Shown: piece by piece, positions 36,395-46,478 of the stretch
Position numbering within the stretch: the stretch's first letter is position 1
Layout: each line of letters opens with the position of its first letter
Assembly (NCBI RefSeq): GCF_002288225.1
Contig: NZ_CP016777.1
Location: forward strand, 930,001-994,000
Source: Candidatus Planktophila dulcis
GTDB lineage: Bacteria; Actinomycetota; Actinomycetes; Nanopelagicales; Nanopelagicaceae
Reading direction: 5' to 3'
Length of the DNA stretch: 64,000 bases
Notes under the pieces: generated by a model
Told to the model about the DNA's origin: nothing
Seen by the model: only the letters and a program-made list of their open reading frames with translations
Databases searched by the model: none
Position numbers and translations under genes: made by a program

Positions 36395-36991
36395 TCACCC
36401 ATGTGCGCGCACGATGACCAATCTCCCACTTGTAGTTGCATTCAAGAGTTCAGAGATAGATTCACGATTAATTGAAACGGTTAGCGCAGCTTCTCCCCCA
36501 AAATTATTACCTTTGCGATCAAGGGCGCTCACAAAAACTCCACCCTGCACAAATTCAGGAGCAAGGGCTGCCTGGCCATTTTTTGCATCATGGAGTTGAT
36601 AGATACTGACCATCTCTCCCACAGTGAGCCCTGCTGGGATATCTACAGATCTCACACTGATGGAAATTTGTCGATTGACCATGGCAGATGAGTCATCTGT
36701 GATCGAATTACCTCCCAGCAGCTCACCCGAAGATAAGGCTCTACGCGTTATCGACCCGATCGGGTTTAGCGCTGCTGGAAGGTAATTGCCCTCGGAACTA
36801 CCTAGCACAACAGATTCCAGACCGAGATCGGCCGCCTCAATCTGTGTGCCGGCTGCAATTGGGCGCAGGACCACCCAATACTTTTCTTTTTGATTTGCCG
36901 CAACAGACATTGCAAAGGATGCAAGAAGAGTCGCTCCGCAGAGAGTTGTAGCAAGAATCAGTCGGGTATGTGAATTTCTTTTCTGGACCAT
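36395..36991 (-). CDS. SAF-domain protein, CpaB/RcpC-like
   Basis: 198 residues: membrane anchor or signal sequence (about 11-32), then a SAF beta-clip domain (YWVVLRPIAAGTQIEAADL ... PIGSITRRALSSGELLGG) and a C-terminal beta region (RSVDIPAGLTVGEMVSIY). This is the architecture of CpaB/RcpC, which works at the Flp/Tad pilus secretin, and of FlgA-like chaperones. No prepilin, CpaF or TadBC gene is adjacent. First gene of SAF, CpaE-like, DUF6912, pdtaS. Confidence 0.72.
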   Translation of the reverse strand: MVQKRNSHTRLILATTLCGATLLASFAMSVAANQKEKYWVVLRPIAAGTQIEAADLGLESVVLGSSEGNYLPAALNPIGSITRRALSSGELLGGNSITDDSSAMVNRQISISVRSVDIPAGLTVGEMVSIYQLHDAKNGQAALAPEFVQGGVFVSALDRKGNNFGGEAALTVSINRESISELLNATTSGRLVIVRAHG

Positions 36992-37114
36992 GGGCGCAAG
37001 TTAGGAGTGTTGGTGTAATCCCACTTCACACTTCTACACACTCCCTCAAAAGTATGAGAGTAGATAGAACTATTCCTTGATGCTCTTCACATTCTCTGGT
37101 TACAGGATGCCTGC

Positions 37115-37618
37115 ATGACAACATCCCATAAAACCACGATGCAATTGATTTCTAGCACTGAAGATCCAGCGCTGTGGAGCCATCCTGTCCTGGATCTCTT
37201 CGCTCCCCCAACACAAGTAAGAGTTGAACAGAGCACCAAGCTCTATCTCGTTCCCTCTACCTTTGGAGAAGAACTTGAGGCTGATGAAATGCCGCTACCT
37301 ACTTCAGCCACGGCGCTTCCCGAACTTCATGCATGGACTATGAAATTTATCGTCAGCGTTGTTGAGGTATGGGCAGGACGTAGGCAACCAGCTCAACTAA
37401 TCAGCTGGTGTCACAGAGTTATTTACATGGAGTTACTTCGTGCTTCAGGAAGTCAGAAAGAAATCGGAAAGATTAAGAGCATTCACCAATCCGAGCCACT
37501 GGATGGAATCTGTGAATCAACAGCCCTGATTCGATATGGCGAACGACTGCGCGCAGTTGTCATCCGCTTTGAAGGCGTAGATGGACGTTGGTTATGTACT
37601 GCGCTAAAAATGATTTAG
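37115..37618 (+). CDS. Rv3235-like conserved actinobacterial protein
   Basis: 167 residues. The C-terminal ~90 residues (VVEVWAGRRQPAQLISWCHRVIYMEL, then IRYGERLRAVVIRFEGVDGRWLCTAL) match the Rv3235/DUF6459 family that lies near secA in many actinobacteria. The N-terminal 60 residues are variable and Pro/Ala-rich. No enzymatic motif is seen. AGGATG is 6-8 nt before ATG 37115. Divergent from the SAF operon and convergent on secA. Confidence 0.72.
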   Translation: MTTSHKTTMQLISSTEDPALWSHPVLDLFAPPTQVRVEQSTKLYLVPSTFGEELEADEMPLPTSATALPELHAWTMKFIVSVVEVWAGRRQPAQLISWCHRVIYMELLRASGSQKEIGKIKSIHQSEPLDGICESTALIRYGERLRAVVIRFEGVDGRWLCTALKMI

Positions 37619-37623
37619 AAGAG

Positions 37624-40296
37624 TTATGCGGCGCCGTGGCAACGCTTGTACTTCTTTCCAGAACCACATGGGCACTGGCTATTACGTGAAACATCACCCG
37701 ATGAAGCAACACCATTTTCATCTGCTGCTGTGTATTTCAACGGCGCAGTTTGAGCGGGCTTCTCATCAACGCCGCGAGCTTTCACCTGTGATCCATCACC
37801 TTCGATAGTGACTTCAACGTTAAAGACAAGGCTTGCAAGTTCTTCCTTGATGGCATCCATCATCGCTGCAAAGAGTTCATATCCTTCGCGCTGATATTCA
37901 ACCAATGGGTCACGTTGCGCCATGGCACGAAGTCCGATTCCCTCTTGGAGATAATCCATCTCATAGAGGTGCTCGCGCCACTTTCGATCGAGGACAGAGA
38001 GTAGAACCTTGCGCTCGAGCTCGCGTAGAACATCGACACCAAGATCTTCTTCGCGCTTCTTATATGCAGCAGCTGCATCATCCAAGATGCGAGCCTCAAG
38101 GAAATCAACATCGAGTGCTGAAGTTGATCCAACCTCAGCGATGATCTGCTCAGGTGTAAATGAAATTGGATAGATAAGTTTGAGAGCTGTCCAGAGCTGG
38201 GCCAGATCCCAATCTTCTCCAAAACCTTGTGCAGCAGCTGCACGCACGTATGCAGATAACGTATCTGCCATAAAGTCATTGACCTGCTCACCGATATCTT
38301 TGCCTTCAAGTACTAAGCGGCGCTCTCCATAGATCACTTCACGTTGGCGGTTCATGACATCGTCATACTTCAAAACATTCTTTCGGATTTCAAAGTTCTG
38401 AGCTTCAACCTGTGTCTGGGCTGAGCGAATTGCATTTGAGACCATCTTGGATTCGATGGGTTCATCTTCAGGTAGTCCTGCAGCTGCCAATACTCGCTCA
38501 ACAATTCCTGAGTTAAAGCGGCGCATCAAATCATCTTGAAGTGAGAGATAGAAACGAGATTCACCAGGATCGCCTTGGCGACCTGAACGTCCACGTAGCT
38601 GGTTATCAATACGACGAGATTCGTGGCGCTCAGTTCCTAATACATAGAGACCGCCCAGTGAAATCACTTCTTCATGTTCTCTAGCGATTGCATCTTTCTG
38701 CTTTGCAATCTCTGCAGGCCATGCAGCTTCATACTCAGGTGCGTTATCTACTGGAGAAAGCCCACGACGTTGAAGTTCGAAATCTGCCATGAACTCAGGG
38801 TTTCCTCCGAGCATGATGTCAGTACCGCGACCTGCCATATTGGTTGCAACGGTGACTGCGCCCTTCACACCTGCACGAGCAACGATTGCTGCTTCGCGCT
38901 CGTGATGTTTAGCGTTCAATACTTCGTGGGGAACGCCCGCTTTCTTTAAGAATGCTGAGAGTTCTTCAGATTTTTCAACGCTGACAGTTCCAACCAATAC
39001 TGGCTGGCCTTTGCGATGGCGTTCGACGATATCGCGAGTAACGGCTGCAAACTTTCCTACTTCAGATTTATAGACCAAGTCGGCTTGATCAAGGCGTTGC
39101 ATATCGCGGTTTGTAGGAATAGGAACAACACCAAGCTTGTAAATTTGGTGGAATTCAGATGCCTCAGTCATTGCAGTACCTGTCATGCCTGAAATAGTTT
39201 CGTAGAGACGGAAGTAGTTCTGCAGCGTAATCGTTGCCAGAGTCTGGTTCTCATCCTTGATTTCAATATGCTCTTTTGCCTCAAGTGCTTGGTGTAGACC
39301 TTCGCTATAGCGACGTCCTGCCAGCATGCGTCCTGTGTGCTCATCAACGATCAAGAGCTCACCATTCATCACTACATAATCCTTATCGCGCTTAAAGAGC
39401 TCTTTAGCGCGCACTGAGTTATTCAAATAGCCAATTAGCGTTGTATTTGCTGCCTCATAGAGGTTTTCAATCTTAAGAAGCTCTTCAACCTTTGTGACGC
39501 CATCTTCAAGAATGCCGACGGTCTTCTTCTTCTCATCAACCTCATAGTGCGCATCACGCTGGAGCTTGCCCGCAATATTTGCAAACTCGACATACCACTT
39601 GGTTGCTTTATCAGCCGGTCCACTGATGATCAAAGGTGTACGAGCTTCATCGATAAGAATGGAGTCCACTTCATCGACAACAGCGAAGAAGTGGTCGCGC
39701 TGAACACAATCTTCCAGCGACCATGCCATATTGTCGCGAAGGTAATCAAAACCAAATTCATTATTTGTGCCATAGGTAATATCTGACATATATGCAGCGC
39801 GACGCTCTGCCGGAGTCATACTGTTAAGAATGACACCAACGCTTAAGCCGAGGAAGCGATGGATGCGACCCATCCATTCACTATCGCGCTCAGCGAGATA
39901 ATCATTGACTGTAACGACGTGAACACCTCGACCTGCGAGAGCATTGAGGTAGGAAGGAAGAGTTGCAACGAGAGTCTTACCTTCACCAGTACGCATTTCG
40001 GCGATATTTCCGCTGTGAAGTGCTGCCCCGCCCATTAGCTGAACATCGTAATGACGCTGACCCAAGGTGCGCTGTGCTGCTTCACGGACAACTGCGAATG
40101 CCTCTGGCATTAGGTCATCAAGAGTTTCACCTTGTGTAAAGCGTGACTTGAATTCTTCTGTCTTTGCGCGCAGCTGCTCGTCAGATAGTGGAGTGATGGA
40201 AGCTTCAAGGGCATTGACCTTGTCGACGATCTTGCTCAAGTCGCGAAGGATTTTGCCTTCGCCAGCTCGCATGATTCGATCGAGAATTGAAGCCAT
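37624..40296 (-). CDS. secA: preprotein translocase ATPase SecA
   Basis: Motor of the general Sec pathway at the cytoplasmic membrane. 890 residues with Walker [15 protein letters not shown] near 100-113, [15 protein letters not shown], the preprotein cross-linking domain, [16 protein letters not shown] of the second helicase domain and [12 protein letters not shown]. The C-terminus has the zinc-binding [14 protein letters not shown] tail that contacts SecB or ribosomes. GGAAGG lies 6-7 nt before ATG 40296. This is the canonical SecA1, given its position next to comF and mtrAB. Confidence 0.97.
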   Translation of the reverse strand: MASILDRIMRAGEGKILRDLSKIVDKVNALEASITPLSDEQLRAKTEEFKSRFTQGETLDDLMPEAFAVVREAAQRTLGQRHYDVQLMGGAALHSGNIAEMRTGEGKTLVATLPSYLNALAGRGVHVVTVNDYLAERDSEWMGRIHRFLGLSVGVILNSMTPAERRAAYMSDITYGTNNEFGFDYLRDNMAWSLEDCVQRDHFFAVVDEVDSILIDEARTPLIISGPADKATKWYVEFANIAGKLQRDAHYEVDEKKKTVGILEDGVTKVEELLKIENLYEAANTTLIGYLNNSVRAKELFKRDKDYVVMNGELLIVDEHTGRMLAGRRYSEGLHQALEAKEHIEIKDENQTLATITLQNYFRLYETISGMTGTAMTEASEFHQIYKLGVVPIPTNRDMQRLDQADLVYKSEVGKFAAVTRDIVERHRKGQPVLVGTVSVEKSEELSAFLKKAGVPHEVLNAKHHEREAAIVARAGVKGAVTVATNMAGRGTDIMLGGNPEFMADFELQRRGLSPVDNAPEYEAAWPAEIAKQKDAIAREHEEVISLGGLYVLGTERHESRRIDNQLRGRSGRQGDPGESRFYLSLQDDLMRRFNSGIVERVLAAAGLPEDEPIESKMVSNAIRSAQTQVEAQNFEIRKNVLKYDDVMNRQREVIYGERRLVLEGKDIGEQVNDFMADTLSAYVRAAAAQGFGEDWDLAQLWTALKLIYPISFTPEQIIAEVGSTSALDVDFLEARILDDAAAAYKKREEDLGVDVLRELERKVLLSVLDRKWREHLYEMDYLQEGIGLRAMAQRDPLVEYQREGYELFAAMMDAIKEELASLVFNVEVTIEGDGSQVKARGVDEKPAQTAPLKYTAADENGVASSGDVSRNSQCPCGSGKKYKRCHGAA

Positions 40297-40343
40297 CGGT
40301 CTACCTTCCAGTTGCTGTACTACAGGGCGCTAAATCAACCCCC

Positions 40344-40982
40344 TTATCGTAGGGGTTCTGCAACGCAGGCTGTTACGCCGGCTGCCACCTCAATGCCTAG
40401 TTCACGCAGGGCTCGCGCAGCTTCATGCAGAGTTGCCCCAGTTGTGACGAGGTCGTCAATCAAAAAAGCCTTTCCACTGAGATATCTCAGCCCTTTAAGT
40501 GCTCCCGCTAAGTTTTCGACTCTCGCTCTTGCATCCAGTGCTGATTGATCTCTCACTTTTCTTACATGTATGAGATTTTCAAATGTTGGCAATCCGCAGC
40601 TCTTGCTCAATTGCTCTGACAAATCACACATAAATTGCCGCCCTCGCAATCGTGCGATGCTAGGTCGTGATGGAATCGGAATGAGCATTCCTATTCCTTG
40701 CTCCTTCACACAGTATGAAAGTGATTTCTTAAGAGCATCGATCATCAATTCATCTGCCTGAACCAGGCTATTTTCTTTGGCAGCAAGAAGCACCTTTCCT
40801 GCAATCGGTGAATACTCAATCGCTGAATAGATTGGGAATTTCGGATTGCTTCGAGAATTGCGCGTGAAGATATGTGGGTGCCATTGGCTGCGACAGAGCG
40901 AACAGATTGAAAGCCCCAAAGCTGAACATCCCAGACAACGGACAGGAAATATCATTTCTTGCAGGGCTTGAATACTTCTCAC
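40344..40982 (-). CDS. ComF-family phosphoribosyltransferase-like protein
   Basis: 212 residues: N-terminal zinc-ribbon cysteines C16, C19, C27, C30 and a C-terminal type I phosphoribosyltransferase fold with the PRPP loop FLIDDLVTTGAT near residue 176. ComF proteins help DNA uptake in competent bacteria, and the Rv3242c neighbour of secA1 is the corresponding gene in mycobacteria. GTG start at 40982. It follows mtrB by 31 nt, where lpqB is normally found. Confidence 0.85.
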   Translation of the reverse strand: MRSIQALQEMIFPVRCLGCSALGLSICSLCRSQWHPHIFTRNSRSNPKFPIYSAIEYSPIAGKVLLAAKENSLVQADELMIDALKKSLSYCVKEQGIGMLIPIPSRPSIARLRGRQFMCDLSEQLSKSCGLPTFENLIHVRKVRDQSALDARARVENLAGALKGLRYLSGKAFLIDDLVTTGATLHEAARALRELGIEVAAGVTACVAEPLR

Positions 40983-41013
40983 TCGCGCATTGTGAACGAG
41001 AGGCTAGAGCTAT

Positions 41014-42582
41014 TTACAGATAAAAATTCTCTTCGTGGAAATCTTTTGGCGCAGCCTTTATTGGTCGTCCTTCAATAGATTCTCCCGCTTTGCGTGGCAG
41101 GGTAAGTACAAATTGAGCTCCAAGGCCTGGTCGGCCCCACGCATCGAGTTCGCCGTTATGTAGTCGGGCATCTTCGAGTGCGATCGATAGACCAAGGCCA
41201 GTGCCGCCACGAACTCGAGCACGGGAAGGGTCTGCGCGCCAGAATCGGTCGAAGACTCGTATTAATGATGATTCATCAAGGCCAGATCCAAAATCTCGCA
41301 CAGCAATACCGACATCACTATCGGTTGCAACGATGGTGACGATTACTTGCTGACCGTCGGCATGATCGAGGGCATTAGATAAGAGATTGCGCATAATGCG
41401 CTCAACGCGCCTGACATCAGCCTGAATATTGACCTTGCCTAGCTCACAAAGAACTCGAATACCTGACTCTGTATCAATATCGCCTAGCTCAAAATCTTTG
41501 ACGCATTTCTGCACAAGTGCAACGACATCAAAGTCAACCGGCTCAAGGACTGCGACCTCTGCATCGAATCGACTTACTTCAAGCAGGTCTTCAAGTAATC
41601 GCTCGAAGCGATCAATCTGGGCTGCTAAGAGTTCAGAACTTCGTGCAACCAATGGGTCAAACGATGTGCGCTGGTTGTAGATAACTTCAGATGCCATACG
41701 AAGAGTGGTCAGTGGTGTGCGCAGTTCATGAGAAACATCCGAAACAAAACGTTGCTGTACTCGAGAAAGGTTTTCAAGGCGAGTGATTTGCTGCTCAATA
41801 GATTGCGCCATCTCGTTATATGAATTGGCAAGGGTTGCCATCTCATCCTGAGATTCGATCTTCATGCGCTGGCTGAAATCACCCAAGGTAAATTGCGTTG
41901 CGATGCGCGCAGCATCACGTACGGGCCGGACAACTTGTCGTACTACCAGCCATGTGATCAAGCCAATCAGAAAGATCAGTCCAAATCCCGTGAAGAGAAG
42001 AGAGTTTCGAATGAGCGCCAGCGTGGCTGTCTGATTTTCAAGAGAGAAGACAATATACATTTCATACTGTCCGCCTGAAGGAATGTTTACTCTCTTTCCT
42101 ACGATCAGTACTTGTCGAGATACTCCTGAGTTCTCTTTCGCCTGGGCATAGCTATTTTCAATCTTGGTTCCAGAGATAACCTTCTTCCTTAGGTCGGCCG
42201 GGATAGAGGAGCTCTTGATGCGCGCTGAAGCCATCTCGTAAGAAACCTTTTTATTGGTATTTGCCGGAACTTTGAGGAAGATGATTTCTCGTCGCGCTTC
42301 TTTCACTACTTGAGTAGTGGCATTCACAACTATGTCGGCAAGAATTTTCTTACGTGCCTCTGTTGTTGAATCGCGTGAAATCGCCAACTTATACTCTGCA
42401 TCAAAGAAGGTGAACTTGGACTCTGAAAGTGCAGAGTTAAAAGCAGATGAGCGAAGGCCATCAGATAAGCGTGAATTAAGCGCGGAACCGACTAAAGAGA
42501 TTACGCCCAGAGAAAGTAGAACTGTCGAGAGAATGACTTTGATTGCAAGTGATTGCGATAGTGTCTTGCGAATATCCATCAT
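41014..42582 (-). CDS. mtrB: sensor histidine kinase MtrB
   Basis: 522-residue membrane kinase controlling cell-wall turnover and division with MtrA. TM1 at about 12-33, a large extracytoplasmic region, TM2 near 190-210, a HAMP domain (PVRDAARIATQFTLGDFSQRM), the phospho-His in VSDVSHELRTPLTTLRM and an HATPase with SNALDHADG, FGSGLD and GGTGLGLSI. ATG 42582 or the next codon is 16 nt after mtrA; a longer in-frame start overlaps mtrA and is unlikely. Operon ahcY-mtrA-mtrB-comF. Confidence 0.93.
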   Translation of the reverse strand: MMDIRKTLSQSLAIKVILSTVLLSLGVISLVGSALNSRLSDGLRSSAFNSALSESKFTFFDAEYKLAISRDSTTEARKKILADIVVNATTQVVKEARREIIFLKVPANTNKKVSYEMASARIKSSSIPADLRKKVISGTKIENSYAQAKENSGVSRQVLIVGKRVNIPSGGQYEMYIVFSLENQTATLALIRNSLLFTGFGLIFLIGLITWLVVRQVVRPVRDAARIATQFTLGDFSQRMKIESQDEMATLANSYNEMAQSIEQQITRLENLSRVQQRFVSDVSHELRTPLTTLRMASEVIYNQRTSFDPLVARSSELLAAQIDRFERLLEDLLEVSRFDAEVAVLEPVDFDVVALVQKCVKDFELGDIDTESGIRVLCELGKVNIQADVRRVERIMRNLLSNALDHADGQQVIVTIVATDSDVGIAVRDFGSGLDESSLIRVFDRFWRADPSRARVRGGTGLGLSIALEDARLHNGELDAWGRPGLGAQFVLTLPRKAGESIEGRPIKAAPKDFHEENFYL

Positions 42583-42598
42583 GGATGTGTGAGCCCCT

Positions 42599-43279
42599 TT
42601 ACGCTGGGCCGCCTGCCTTATAGCCAACACCACGAACTGTCATAACAATTTCAGGATGCTCAGGATCGTGCTCGATCTTTGAACGAAGACGTTGAACGTG
42701 AACATTTACTAGGCGAGTATCCGTGCTGTGACGATAGCCCCAAACCTCACTGAGCAGCGCATCGCGCGTGAAGACTCGTCCTGGATCTTTAGCAAGTGCC
42801 ACTAGAAGGTCGAATTCAAGACGTGTGAGCTGAATAGATGTAGCACCACGATGGACTTCATGAGCTGTCACATCGATGGTGAGATCTCCGATGGTGAGTA
42901 GACCTGTGACATCGGCATTGGTGCGACGAAGACGTGTGCGAATTCGAGCTATGAGCTCGGCCTTATCGCGAAAGGGCTTTTGCATGTAATCATCTGCGCC
43001 AGCTTCAAGGCCACGGACAATGTCCTGTGTTTCACCTTTAGCGCTGAGCATGACGATTGGAACCATTGATTCTTGTCTGATTAATCTGCAGACCTCAATG
43101 CCATCAATTCCTGGCAACATCACATCGAGTAAGACGAGGTCTGGAGGATTATTTCTAAATACCTCCAGCGCCTCATCTCCGCGACTGACAAGATCTACAT
43201 CGAAGCCTGAACTTGTGAGAACAATTCCAAGCATTTCTGCGAGGTCTTGATCGTCATCGACGACCATAACCAAGGTCAT
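42599..43279 (-). CDS. mtrA: response regulator MtrA
   Basis: 226-residue OmpR-family regulator of cell envelope, division and osmotic genes. Receiver with DDD at 8-10, phospho-acceptor Asp52 in LVLLDVMLPG and Lys in MQKPF. The winged helix ends GVGYKAGG and contains the recognition segment DTRLVNVHVQRLRSKIEHDP, which is almost invariant in MtrA. ATG 43279 follows the ahcY stop with no gap. Confidence 0.96.
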   Translation of the reverse strand: MTLVMVVDDDQDLAEMLGIVLTSSGFDVDLVSRGDEALEVFRNNPPDLVLLDVMLPGIDGIEVCRLIRQESMVPIVMLSAKGETQDIVRGLEAGADDYMQKPFRDKAELIARIRTRLRRTNADVTGLLTIGDLTIDVTAHEVHRGATSIQLTRLEFDLLVALAKDPGRVFTRDALLSEVWGYRHSTDTRLVNVHVQRLRSKIEHDPEHPEIVMTVRGVGYKAGGPA

Positions 43280-44560
43280 TTATGAACCGTGCTCCCAAGA
43301 GTTGAGGTACATATCTTGTGCAGGTGTAAGCGTGTCGATGCGTCCACCCATTGACTTGAGTTTCAGTGAAGCAACTTCCTTATCAATGTATGTAGGAACT
43401 TCGTGAACACCAGCTGGAAGATTCTTTGCTTCCTTGACTAAGTATTCAGCTGTAAGTGCCTGATCAGAGAATGACATATCCATTACTGATGCTGGGTGAC
43501 CTTCTGCAGCTCCAAGGTTTACAAGGCGTCCTTCTGCAAGAAGAAGTAGGCGACGGCCATCCTTCATGACGTATTCGTCAGTCTGGTGACGCATCTTCTC
43601 GTTCTTCTTTACTGAGTTCTGCTCAAGCCATGCAACATCGATTTCGATATCAAAGTGACCTGAGTTGGCCATGATTGCGCCATCCTTCATCACTGCGAAG
43701 TGCTCATCGCGAAGAACATCGCGGTTACCTGTAACGGTAATGAATACATCGCCGACCTTTGCCGCATCAACCATTGGCATAACGCGGAATCCCTGCATCA
43801 TGGCATCAAGTGCCTTAGTTGGATCGATTTCAGTGACAACAACATCAGCGCCCATGCCCTTGGCACGTTCTGCAACGCCCTTACCGCAGTAACCAAATCC
43901 AGCAACAACGACGATGCGTCCTGCAAGAAGGAAGTTAGTCGCACGGAATACAGCATCCAGTGTCGACTGACCTGTTCCATAACGGTTATCGAACATGTGC
44001 TTTGTATCAGTGTCATTGACAGCGATCATTGGGAAAGTCAGTGCGCCATCTTTTGCCATCTGGTTCAGACGGATAACACCCGTTGTTGTCTCCTCGCAAC
44101 CACCAGCGATGTTGGGAAGAAGTTCCTTACGGGTTGTGTGAAGAGTGTTCACGAGGTCGCAACCATCATCAAAGACTTGGTGTGGGTTGATATCAAGTGC
44201 TGCGTTGATGTGTGCGTAGTAACCATCACGGTCGACTGAGTTACGTGCAAATACTGAAATACCGTATTCGTGAACGAGCGCAGCTGCTGTGTCATCTTGT
44301 GTTGAAAGTGGGTTTGAAGCACAGAGTGCGATATCAGCGCCTCCTGCTTTAAGAACGCGCATCAAGTTTGCAGTCTCTGTTGTGACGTGCATGCATGCTG
44401 CGATACGTACGCCTACGAATGGTTGTGACTTTTCAAAACGCTCACGGATCTGAGCAAGCACAGGCATGTTGCGCTCTGCCCATTCGATCTTCTTACGGCC
44501 AGCTTCAGCAAGTGATGCATCTGCAATGTCATGCTTTGGAATAGTTGTGACAGGTGTCAT
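43280..44560 (-). CDS. ahcY: S-adenosylhomocysteinase
   Basis: NAD-dependent hydrolysis of S-adenosylhomocysteine to homocysteine and adenosine, recycling the by-product of methylation. 426 residues with the substrate-binding core [40 protein letters not shown] and the NAD loop [13 protein letters not shown]. It is the shorter subtype without the ~40-residue insertion of mycobacterial SahH (~495 residues). GGGAG lies about 11-13 nt before ATG 44560. It leads the ahcY-mtrA-mtrB run; homocysteine links it to the sulfur enzymes near 30 kb. Confidence 0.96.
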   Translation of the reverse strand: MTPVTTIPKHDIADASLAEAGRKKIEWAERNMPVLAQIRERFEKSQPFVGVRIAACMHVTTETANLMRVLKAGGADIALCASNPLSTQDDTAAALVHEYGISVFARNSVDRDGYYAHINAALDINPHQVFDDGCDLVNTLHTTRKELLPNIAGGCEETTTGVIRLNQMAKDGALTFPMIAVNDTDTKHMFDNRYGTGQSTLDAVFRATNFLLAGRIVVVAGFGYCGKGVAERAKGMGADVVVTEIDPTKALDAMMQGFRVMPMVDAAKVGDVFITVTGNRDVLRDEHFAVMKDGAIMANSGHFDIEIDVAWLEQNSVKKNEKMRHQTDEYVMKDGRRLLLLAEGRLVNLGAAEGHPASVMDMSFSDQALTAEYLVKEAKNLPAGVHEVPTYIDKEVASLKLKSMGGRIDTLTPAQDMYLNSWEHGS

Positions 44561-44630
44561 GTGTATTTTTCTCCCTAGTGTAAAAACGGCTGTTTTATTC
44601 GCTTGACCTTCGGCGTAGGGCTCTACTGTG

Positions 44631-44658
44631 CTAGTCGGCTATGGGCATAGCCTACTAG
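44631..44658 (-). repeat. hairpin between manB and ahcY
   Basis: CTAGTCGGCTAT, GGGC and ATAGCCTACTAG form a 12-bp arm pair with one mismatch, placed directly after the manB stop codon. No T run follows on either strand. It could end manB mRNA, stabilise its 3' end or lie in the ahcY promoter region. Confidence 0.6.
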
Positions 44659-46038
44659 TTACGGGATTAATACGAGGATGTCGAGGTCGCCTCGAATGGT
44701 GTTAAGTACATCATCTCGAACCTTCTTCATGCGGGCCTCTGTTGAAGCCTCAACGTTGAGTCGAAGGAGGGGCTCGGTATTGGATGCGCGCAGGTTAAAC
44801 CACCAGGTATCGCCATTGATGGTCAGGCCATCCAGATGATCAACTTCAACACCATCTTTCTTTCCATAGATTCCTTCAATTTTAGCCATCGCAGCTTTAG
44901 CATCCGAAACCGTTGAATTGATTTCACCGCTTGAGTGATATCGATTAAATGGAGCTAGAAGTTTTGACAGCGAAGTCTTTCTTTCTCCAAGAGCTGCGAT
45001 TGCGTGGAGGGCTGCAAGCATTCCTGAATCTGCCTTCCAGAAATCGCGGAAGTAGAAGTGACCTGAATGCTCTCCCCCGAATACAGCGTTTGTCTCAGCC
45101 ATCAACTTCTTAATATATGAGTGGCCCACTCGTGAGCGAACTGCAGTGCCACCATTTTCTTCAACAACTTCCTTCACTGCGCGCGATGAGATTAAGTTAT
45201 AAATAATGTTTGAGCCTGGATGAAGCTTGAGTTCGCGGGTGGCTATCAAAGATGTGAGAGAAGATGGATTTACGAGATCTCCATTCTCATCCACAAGGAA
45301 GCAGCGATCGGCATCACCATCAAAGGCAAGGCCAATATCTGCGCCATGCTTCTTCACAGCCTTCTGGAGATCTTTAAGATTTGATGGCTCAATCGGATTT
45401 GCTTCATGGTTGGGGAAGGTGCCATCGAGCTCAAAATACATCTCAATAACTTCAGCGTTCAGGCGCTTAAAGACTGCAGGTGCTGTGTATCCACCCATTC
45501 CATTACCGGCATCAATAACTATTTTCAGTGGTCGAATGGCTGAGACATCAACGAGTGAGAGAAGGTGATCTACATACTCCTCAAGCATGTTCTGAGTCTT
45601 CTCAACTCCAACGTTACGCATCGCCATAGGAGTTCCTTCTTTGACGAAGTTTTCAATGGTTACTAGACCCGACTCTTTACCAATGGGTCTTGCGCCACTA
45701 AAGCAGAGTTTGATTCCGTTGTAGGCAGCAGGATTATGGCTTGCAGTGAACATCGCACCTGGAAGATTGAGCTTTCCTGATGCGAAATACAACATATCTG
45801 TTGAGGCTAAACCAATACGAATGACATCAAGTCCTTGAGAGGTAATTCCTGCAGCAAATGCAGTTGCAAGTGTGGGAGATGACGGGCGCATATCTTCACC
45901 GATTACCACAGTGCCCGGTTCGCGCTCTAATTCAAGAAATCGAGCAACGGCAACACCTGTAGCAAAGGCAAAATCAGGGGTGAGTTCTTTATCGACTAGA
46001 CCACGTATGTCATAGGCCTTAAAGATAGATGCGCTCAT
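44659..46038 (-). CDS. manB: phosphomannomutase / phosphoglucomutase
   Basis: Interconverts mannose 6- and 1-phosphate (or glucose equivalents), supplying GDP-mannose for envelope glycans. 459 residues of the alpha-D-phosphohexomutase family: FKAYDIRG, catalytic Ser in FTASHNPAAYNGIK near residue 97, metal loop AFDGDADRC near 243 and GGEHSGH near 325. ATG 46038 has TACGAT 6 nt upstream (leaderless pattern). Corresponds by position and sequence to Rv3257c next to the DUF3499 gene. Confidence 0.94.
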   Translation of the reverse strand: MSASIFKAYDIRGLVDKELTPDFAFATGVAVARFLELEREPGTVVIGEDMRPSSPTLATAFAAGITSQGLDVIRIGLASTDMLYFASGKLNLPGAMFTASHNPAAYNGIKLCFSGARPIGKESGLVTIENFVKEGTPMAMRNVGVEKTQNMLEEYVDHLLSLVDVSAIRPLKIVIDAGNGMGGYTAPAVFKRLNAEVIEMYFELDGTFPNHEANPIEPSNLKDLQKAVKKHGADIGLAFDGDADRCFLVDENGDLVNPSSLTSLIATRELKLHPGSNIIYNLISSRAVKEVVEENGGTAVRSRVGHSYIKKLMAETNAVFGGEHSGHFYFRDFWKADSGMLAALHAIAALGERKTSLSKLLAPFNRYHSSGEINSTVSDAKAAMAKIEGIYGKKDGVEVDHLDGLTINGDTWWFNLRASNTEPLLRLNVEASTEARMKKVRDDVLNTIRGDLDILVLIP

Positions 46039-46074
46039 ATGGATATCGTAAAGAGAAGAGTGTGGAAATAGAAA

Positions 46075-46446
46075 TTAGGAAGGGACTGCGCGTAAGTGAC
46101 CACGTCGACCCACGCTTGACTGGGATGGCGATGTTGATACTTCGTGCTCAGAGGCGAGTGCAACCTGAGCTACTTCGCGGACTGCATCTGCAATTGCCAT
46201 CAAATCATCATCACTGGGTCCAGCGCTATCAACATCAACGCTCTGACGAATTACATTCCAACCATTGGGAACTGTAAGCCGTGCTGAATGTTTTTCACAG
46301 AGATCATAGGAATGTGGTTCAGAGAAAGTAGCAAGTGGACCTAGGACTGCTGTGGAATCTGCATAGATATATGTCAGAGTCATCGATGCGACGGAGCGAC
46401 AAGTCACACGTGAACACACGCGACCTGTCCGTACTTGATTACTCAT
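46075..46446 (-). CDS. DUF3499 protein (Rv3258c-like)
   Basis: 123-residue conserved actinobacterial protein. The N-terminal CSRVTCRSVASMTLTYIYAD and the YDLCEKHSARLTVPNGW segment define DUF3499; C11, C16 and C50 with H53 look like a small metal site, which is inference. The C-terminus is variable and ends RRGHLRAVP. TAATCT is 7 nt before the ATG (leaderless pattern). It sits upstream of manB as in mycobacteria. Function unknown. Confidence 0.88.
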   Translation of the reverse strand: MSNQVRTGRVCSRVTCRSVASMTLTYIYADSTAVLGPLATFSEPHSYDLCEKHSARLTVPNGWNVIRQSVDVDSAGPSDDDLMAIADAVREVAQVALASEHEVSTSPSQSSVGRRGHLRAVPS

Positions 46447-46478
46447 GTCAACAAGATTAGTGGGGGTGAGTCCGAAAG

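Noticed and set aside
44561-44658. S-adenosylhomocysteine riboswitch upstream of ahcY
   Set aside because: The interval is under 100 nt; only a simple hairpin is visible, not the riboswitch pseudoknot core.
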